DNA of 62,904 bases, taken from Bacillota bacterium (GTDB lineage Bacteria > Bacillota > Dehalobacteriia > UBA4068 > UBA4997). The position numbers were made by a program, and so were the translations under genes. Position 1 is the first letter of the stretch. Each line of letters begins with the position of its first letter. The stretch covers positions 1 through 62,904 of the forward strand of contig JAETTP010000006.1 of the NCBI GenBank assembly GCA_021769035.1, written 5' to 3'. Under the pieces are notes generated by a model, which saw only the letters and a list, made by a program, of their open reading frames with translations, did no database searches and was not told the origin of the DNA. Below are positions 59,880 to 62,904 of this stretch, in pieces.

Positions 59880-59964
59880 TTTTAGCAAACCCAGCGAAAG
59901 CTGGCGACGCAAAGCTAAGGGGGCTAAGTCTAGTGGGTAAGGCTAGATAAGCCAGCCCGGCCGC
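59880..59964 (+). ncRNA. c-di-GMP-I (GEMM) riboswitch aptamer 3
   Basis: TAGCAAAC, stem-loop CCCAGC-GAAA-GCTGGC (the only copy with a canonical GNRA tetraloop), GCGACGCAAAGCTAAGGGGGC and AGCCAGCCCGGCCGCC. It starts 88 nt after copy 2, with its conserved G at 59885. As the copy nearest the expression platform it probably sets the final decision. Confidence 0.93.
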
Positions 59965-59999
59965 CGGATACTTTGCATCCGTAGAGTTTTTTAGCAAAG
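59965..59999 (+). terminator. Two mutually exclusive hairpins after aptamer 3
   Basis: CGGAT/ATCCG (59965-59969 with 59977-59981) followed by TAGAGTTTTTT looks like a weak terminator. CTTTGC/GCAAAG (59971-59976 with 59994-59999) uses the loop of that hairpin and ends at the RBS AAAGGAAG, so the two cannot form together. This is a plausible expression platform, though the stems are short and the direction of control (on or off with c-di-GMP) cannot be deduced. Confidence 0.5.
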
Positions 60000-60013
60000 A
60001 AAGGAAGATGTTT

Positions 60014-60136
60014 ATGTTTAAAAATCAAAGAACTGTTGGTTCGACATTTGGCTCTGGCAAAATTCCTGGCAAGGGAGATGTTGCGATGTTGTTTGCGTGT
60101 AAGCGACGTGGAAACCAGAGGTGGTATTTGAAATGA
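60014..60136 (+). CDS. 40-residue basic ORF coupled to the surface protein
   Basis: Starts at ATG 60014 (ATG 60008 also in frame) 7 nt after AAAGGAAG and ends with TGA 60134-60136, which overlaps the next gene's ATG (60133-60135) as ATGA. The product is basic (many Lys and Arg), has no signal or transmembrane helix and no known family. As the surface-protein gene has no good RBS of its own other than inside this ORF, the ORF may exist mainly to pass ribosomes on by re-initiation. It could also be a functional small protein. Confidence 0.5.
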   Translation: MFKNQRTVGSTFGSGKIPGKGDVAMLFACKRRGNQRWYLK

Positions 60137-62904
60137 CAAAAAATAAAAAACAAAAAATTCAGAAAAAATTTAGCCGTCAGCATTTGGCGATGACGCTGGT
60201 TTTGGCTGTGGCTTTAACCCTGGGCGCGTGGCTTGCTGTGGTTTGGCCCTCTGCTTTTGCTGAGGCGGACAGCGAAGGACACGTGCATAGTGTGCTTTGC
60301 TACGACGGGGTGGCTTTGAATTGTGCTGAAACTGATGAGGCGCATGAGCACACTTTGAACTGCTTGACAGGAATTGAATTGACTTGCTCTGAGGATCATG
60401 TGCACAGCCTTGATTGCTATGCAGCTACATCTGCGGAGTTGGTTTGCGGCGTGGCGGAAGGCCAGGAGGCCGAGCATGTGCACAATATGCCCGGTTGGGA
60501 ATGTGTGCCGGTTAAGATTTTGACCTGCACTCAGCCGGAACATACGCACACCGCAGCTTGCCAGCCGGAAACCTTGAAGCCGACTGTGGATCCGAAACAG
60601 GATGACGGTGGTTATGTTATCTACGAAACTGGTGTTGAGGAAAGCAACGATCCGCTTGATCCTTATGACGGCCCAGACGTGAAAGATGACGAGTATGGCG
60701 GCTTTGGTGGTGACGACGATTTCGGTTTTGGCGGTGACGACGATAATTTTGGCGTTGACCCTGGCCTTGACGACGACTTTGGTGTCGACCCGGAAGATCC
60801 CGGAACTGAGGGCGGCGACACCGACCCGGCTGATACTGAGGGCGGCGACACCAACCCGGCTGACACTGAGGGCGGCGACACCAACCCGGCTGATACCGAG
60901 GGCGGCGACACCAACCCGGCTGATACCGAGGGCGGCGAAACCAACCCGGCTGATACTGAGGGCGGCGAAACCGACCCGGTTGACACTGAGGGCACTACTA
61001 ATTTGGCGGCCAAAAAGATTTACGGCCTGCCTGTGCCGTTGACAGAATTGCCGGAGAATCTGCCAGCTGCTGATACAGCGACAGATTACGCTTGCGGACA
61101 GACCGAACATGTGCATGGCGCAGAGTGCTACACGGTGGTTTGGTTGTGCCGGCAGACTGTGGTTATCAATGTGCCGGAACTGCCCACCAGCGGGACGCTC
61201 AACCTGCTGGACGGCGTGACTGTGGAGCCGGCCGAGATTGACGGCAAGCCTTTGCAGGTTATGGTGGCTGCCGTTGACGCTGAGGACGCCAAAGGGAATT
61301 ATCACGAGGCCCTTTGGGACGTTGAAGCAAACACTCTGACGATTGAAGCTGATATTACCTACGAGGTTACTTACGTGGCCTACTATCTCAGCGACGAGCC
61401 CACTGAGGATTCTGCAATGTTTGCAATGCCGGCGGCTGATGATAGCGAACAAACCGGCTTCCCGGTTATGGCTGGTTTGTTGAAAGTGCAGGCAAGAGGA
61501 AATGGCGGCCAAGTTGCTAAAATTGGCGAACAAACCTTTGATACCTTGCAGAAAGCCATTGACGCAGCAGAAGAAAACAATGCTGCAACAACAATAGTGT
61601 TATTAAAAGATACAAAAGAGAATATTACTATTGCTAAGGGTAATATTACACTGATTACCGAGGGAACTGACAGCTTTACGATTTCCGGTAACAAACCAGA
61701 TAATTTTACTCCTCCTACCACTGCGGCAGGTTATGAGAACAATTCTGTTATCACTATCACTGGCGGTACGTTTACCCTAAATGGTAATATTACCATTACT
61801 GGCGGAACCGGCAGCGTGATAGCGACAAATCAAAAACCAGGCGGTCAGTGGTATGAAACCTATACCGCCGGTGGCGGCGTTTTGGTTGCAGGCGGCACCT
61901 TTAATCTGCAAAAGGGTACGATTAGCGGTAATGAAGCCAACAAAGGCGGCGGTATCTATGTTATGTTTGGTCACGTAACAAATGGATATTGGTTAGATGG
62001 TAAAATATCTGCTGGCAATCCTGAACTGAAGATGACTGGCGGTACTGTTACAAATAACAGTACTCAAGGTGTAACACCAACATTTACTGACAAAGCAGAT
62101 GGTAATCCAAACGGTAATTTCCGGGCTGGTGAAGGCGGCGGCATTTTTATCGCTAGCAAAACTGGCAATGAAATTACCGGCGGTAGCATTACTGATAACA
62201 AATGTAACACTACGATGGACTGGGGCGGCGGCGGTGTTTACGTTAATAGCGGCGCGTCCTTGACTATCAAAAATGCTGTTATCACGGATAATACAGCCAA
62301 AGGTTTGGGCGGCGGTATTTCCGGCTGTCCGCATGCCGACATCTTCTTGTCGATTGATGATGGCGCTGTCCTCTATGAAAATAAAGCCCAAAAAGATATT
62401 TCTCCTAAAAGATACCCTAATGAGCCTTATAAATGGGATAGCAAGTATCTTAATAACGTGTATGTGAGTGGTAACGGCACTGGCGATTATTTAGCATACG
62501 ATAAGGATCCGGGCTTTACTGCTGACAAGGCAATGGATTTTTATTGCGTTGATGAGTGTGTTGTAGTTGGTCAGTCGGTAAGCGATGATAATGGTGTTGC
62601 CTATATAGGCAGACGTATAGAAATTCCCAGCTCGGTAGTGTCAAGCGGTTTTGGAACACAAAATGCTAATGAGCATAACAATGTCCAAATATCAGCAGGT
62701 GATGTTTCTGTAAAACAAGGCGAACCCATTGCTGTGAAACGTGGTTCTTTAGGACTGACAGCAGTTGGCAGACCAACCAGTGTTACAAACAGCGTTATGA
62801 TTTCCGGCAACAGCAGTACAACACACGGCGGCGGTATTGCCTGCAATGGCGATCTTATTTTAGGCACAAGAACAATAAAAAAAGAATCTGGCAATTCTTG
62901 GCCG
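60133..62904 (+). CDS. Large secreted surface protein/adhesin, incomplete at the window edge
   Basis: Open for 924 codons to the last base, no stop. A basic start of 16 residues and a hydrophobic core (about 20-42) with cleavage near AFA-EAD form a signal peptide. About 48-145 and again near 325 have repeated H-x-H-x3-C units (HVHSVLC, HEHTLNC, HVHSLDC, HTHTAAC, HVHGAEC), possibly metal-binding or disulphide-forming. About 180-225 is Gly/Asp-rich, 227-286 is an acidic tandem repeat, and from about 450 on come Gly-rich repeats such as GNEANKGGGIYV and DNTAKGLGGGI, typical of right-handed parallel beta-helix surface proteins. An LPXTG or other anchor would lie beyond the window. Controlled by the triple GEMM leader. 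Confidence 0.85.
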   Translation, partial: MTKNKKQKIQKKFSRQHLAMTLVLAVALTLGAWLAVVWPSAFAEADSEGHVHSVLCYDGVALNCAETDEAHEHTLNCLTGIELTCSEDHVHSLDCYAATSAELVCGVAEGQEAEHVHNMPGWECVPVKILTCTQPEHTHTAACQPETLKPTVDPKQDDGGYVIYETGVEESNDPLDPYDGPDVKDDEYGGFGGDDDFGFGGDDDNFGVDPGLDDDFGVDPEDPGTEGGDTDPADTEGGDTNPADTEGGDTNPADTEGGDTNPADTEGGETNPADTEGGETDPVDTEGTTNLAAKKIYGLPVPLTELPENLPAADTATDYACGQTEHVHGAECYTVVWLCRQTVVINVPELPTSGTLNLLDGVTVEPAEIDGKPLQVMVAAVDAEDAKGNYHEALWDVEANTLTIEADITYEVTYVAYYLSDEPTEDSAMFAMPAADDSEQTGFPVMAGLLKVQARGNGGQVAKIGEQTFDTLQKAIDAAEENNAATTIVLLKDTKENITIAKGNITLITEGTDSFTISGNKPDNFTPPTTAAGYENNSVITITGGTFTLNGNITITGGTGSVIATNQKPGGQWYETYTAGGGVLVAGGTFNLQKGTISGNEANKGGGIYVMFGHVTNGYWLDGKISAGNPELKMTGGTVTNNSTQGVTPTFTDKADGNPNGNFRAGEGGGIFIASKTGNEITGGSITDNKCNTTMDWGGGGVYVNSGASLTIKNAVITDNTAKGLGGGISGCPHADIFLSIDDGAVLYENKAQKDISPKRYPNEPYKWDSKYLNNVYVSGNGTGDYLAYDKDPGFTADKAMDFYCVDECVVVGQSVSDDNGVAYIGRRIEIPSSVVSSGFGTQNANEHNNVQISAGDVSVKQGEPIAVKRGSLGLTAVGRPTSVTNSVMISGNSSTTHGGGIACNGDLILGTRTIKKESGNSWP
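60811..60990 (+). repeat. Six 30-bp tandem repeats coding DTEGG(D/E)T(N/D)PA
   Basis: Units begin at 60811, 60841, 60871, 60901, 60931 and 60961, each starting GGCGGCGA and ending CTGAG/CCGAG. They differ at few positions and keep the reading frame, giving a 10-residue acidic, Pro-containing spacer (residues 227-286). Such a repeat can change copy number by slippage and would lengthen or shorten the stalk of the surface protein. Confidence 0.92.

Noticed and set aside
60214-61533. Leftward open frame of 439 codons with VGxAALxISR repeats
   Set aside because: The repeats mirror the 30-bp units of the surface-protein gene on the + strand, which has signal peptide and domain evidence.

Overview
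The window looks like a chromosomal stretch of a Bacillota organism of clostridial type. The gene order is typical of that group: cdaA-cdaR; mutS-mutL-miaA-hfq with the YnbB-like PLP protein; yicC-remA-gmk-rpoZ-coaBC-metK; and DUF881-Sbp-DUF881. A sporulation background is suggested by gerW (ytfJ), a LysM-GH18 protein of the SleL/YaaH type, a DacF-type carboxypeptidase and the remnant of a cotJC spore-coat gene. TTG and GTG starts behind strong Shine-Dalgarno sequences are common. I see no tRNA, rRNA, CRISPR array, insertion sequence or prophage. The exact genus cannot be read from the sequence. A complete Lnt and a divergent Hfq are unusual for a monoderm spore former.

Layout. 0.1-5.1 kb: c-di-AMP synthesis (cdaA, cdaR), then divergently DUF881-Sbp-DUF881 and a COG2426 membrane protein. 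5.1-21.2 kb: mostly one long leftward series of housekeeping genes, in transcription order mutS, mutL, miaA, hfq, lnt, YnbB-like protein, phosphoesterase, leuS, DUF2953, gerW, dacF-like and a lipoprotein, with a small regulator and a tiny Cys-rich ORF beyond. 21.3-29.7 kb: a TtcA-like tRNA thiolase, rqcH (leftward), yicC, an mIHF-like protein, remA, gmk, rpoZ, coaBC and metK. 29.7-35 kb: LysM-GH18 protein, then a GntR/ABC operon whose long leader carries about 50-bp G/T-rich tandem repeats. 35-42.7 kb: accessory metabolism, regulators and transporters, including a lone bioA, an orphan DNA methyltransferase, an MFS pump with an AraC-GNAT regulator, a TetR regulator and an AI-2E family permease. 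42.9-54.2 kb: thiamine diphosphokinase, pduL, a YgiQ-type radical SAM protein, a fused AcpS-NnrD protein, alr, an FMN riboswitch with ribU, tmk and two uncharacterised proteins. 54.2-55.5 kb: an AT-rich, decayed stretch with gene remnants.

The most striking region is 55.5 kb to the right edge. A hemerythrin/CheX-like/response-regulator protein follows a structured leader. Next is a dCache chemoreceptor. Then a 550-nt leader contains three tandem c-di-GMP-I (GEMM) riboswitch aptamers, a 14-bp hairpin and two mutually exclusive hairpins near the ribosome-binding site. This leader precedes a 40-codon ORF whose stop overlaps (ATGA) the start of a large secreted protein. That protein has HxHxxxC repeats, an acidic 10-residue tandem repeat and Gly-rich repeats resembling a parallel beta-helix; it runs off the window still open after 924 codons. 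The region reads as an oxygen/redox sensing and motility-to-attachment module, with c-di-GMP as the likely switch for the adhesin. The triple riboswitch and the coupled short ORF are the best candidates for follow-up.
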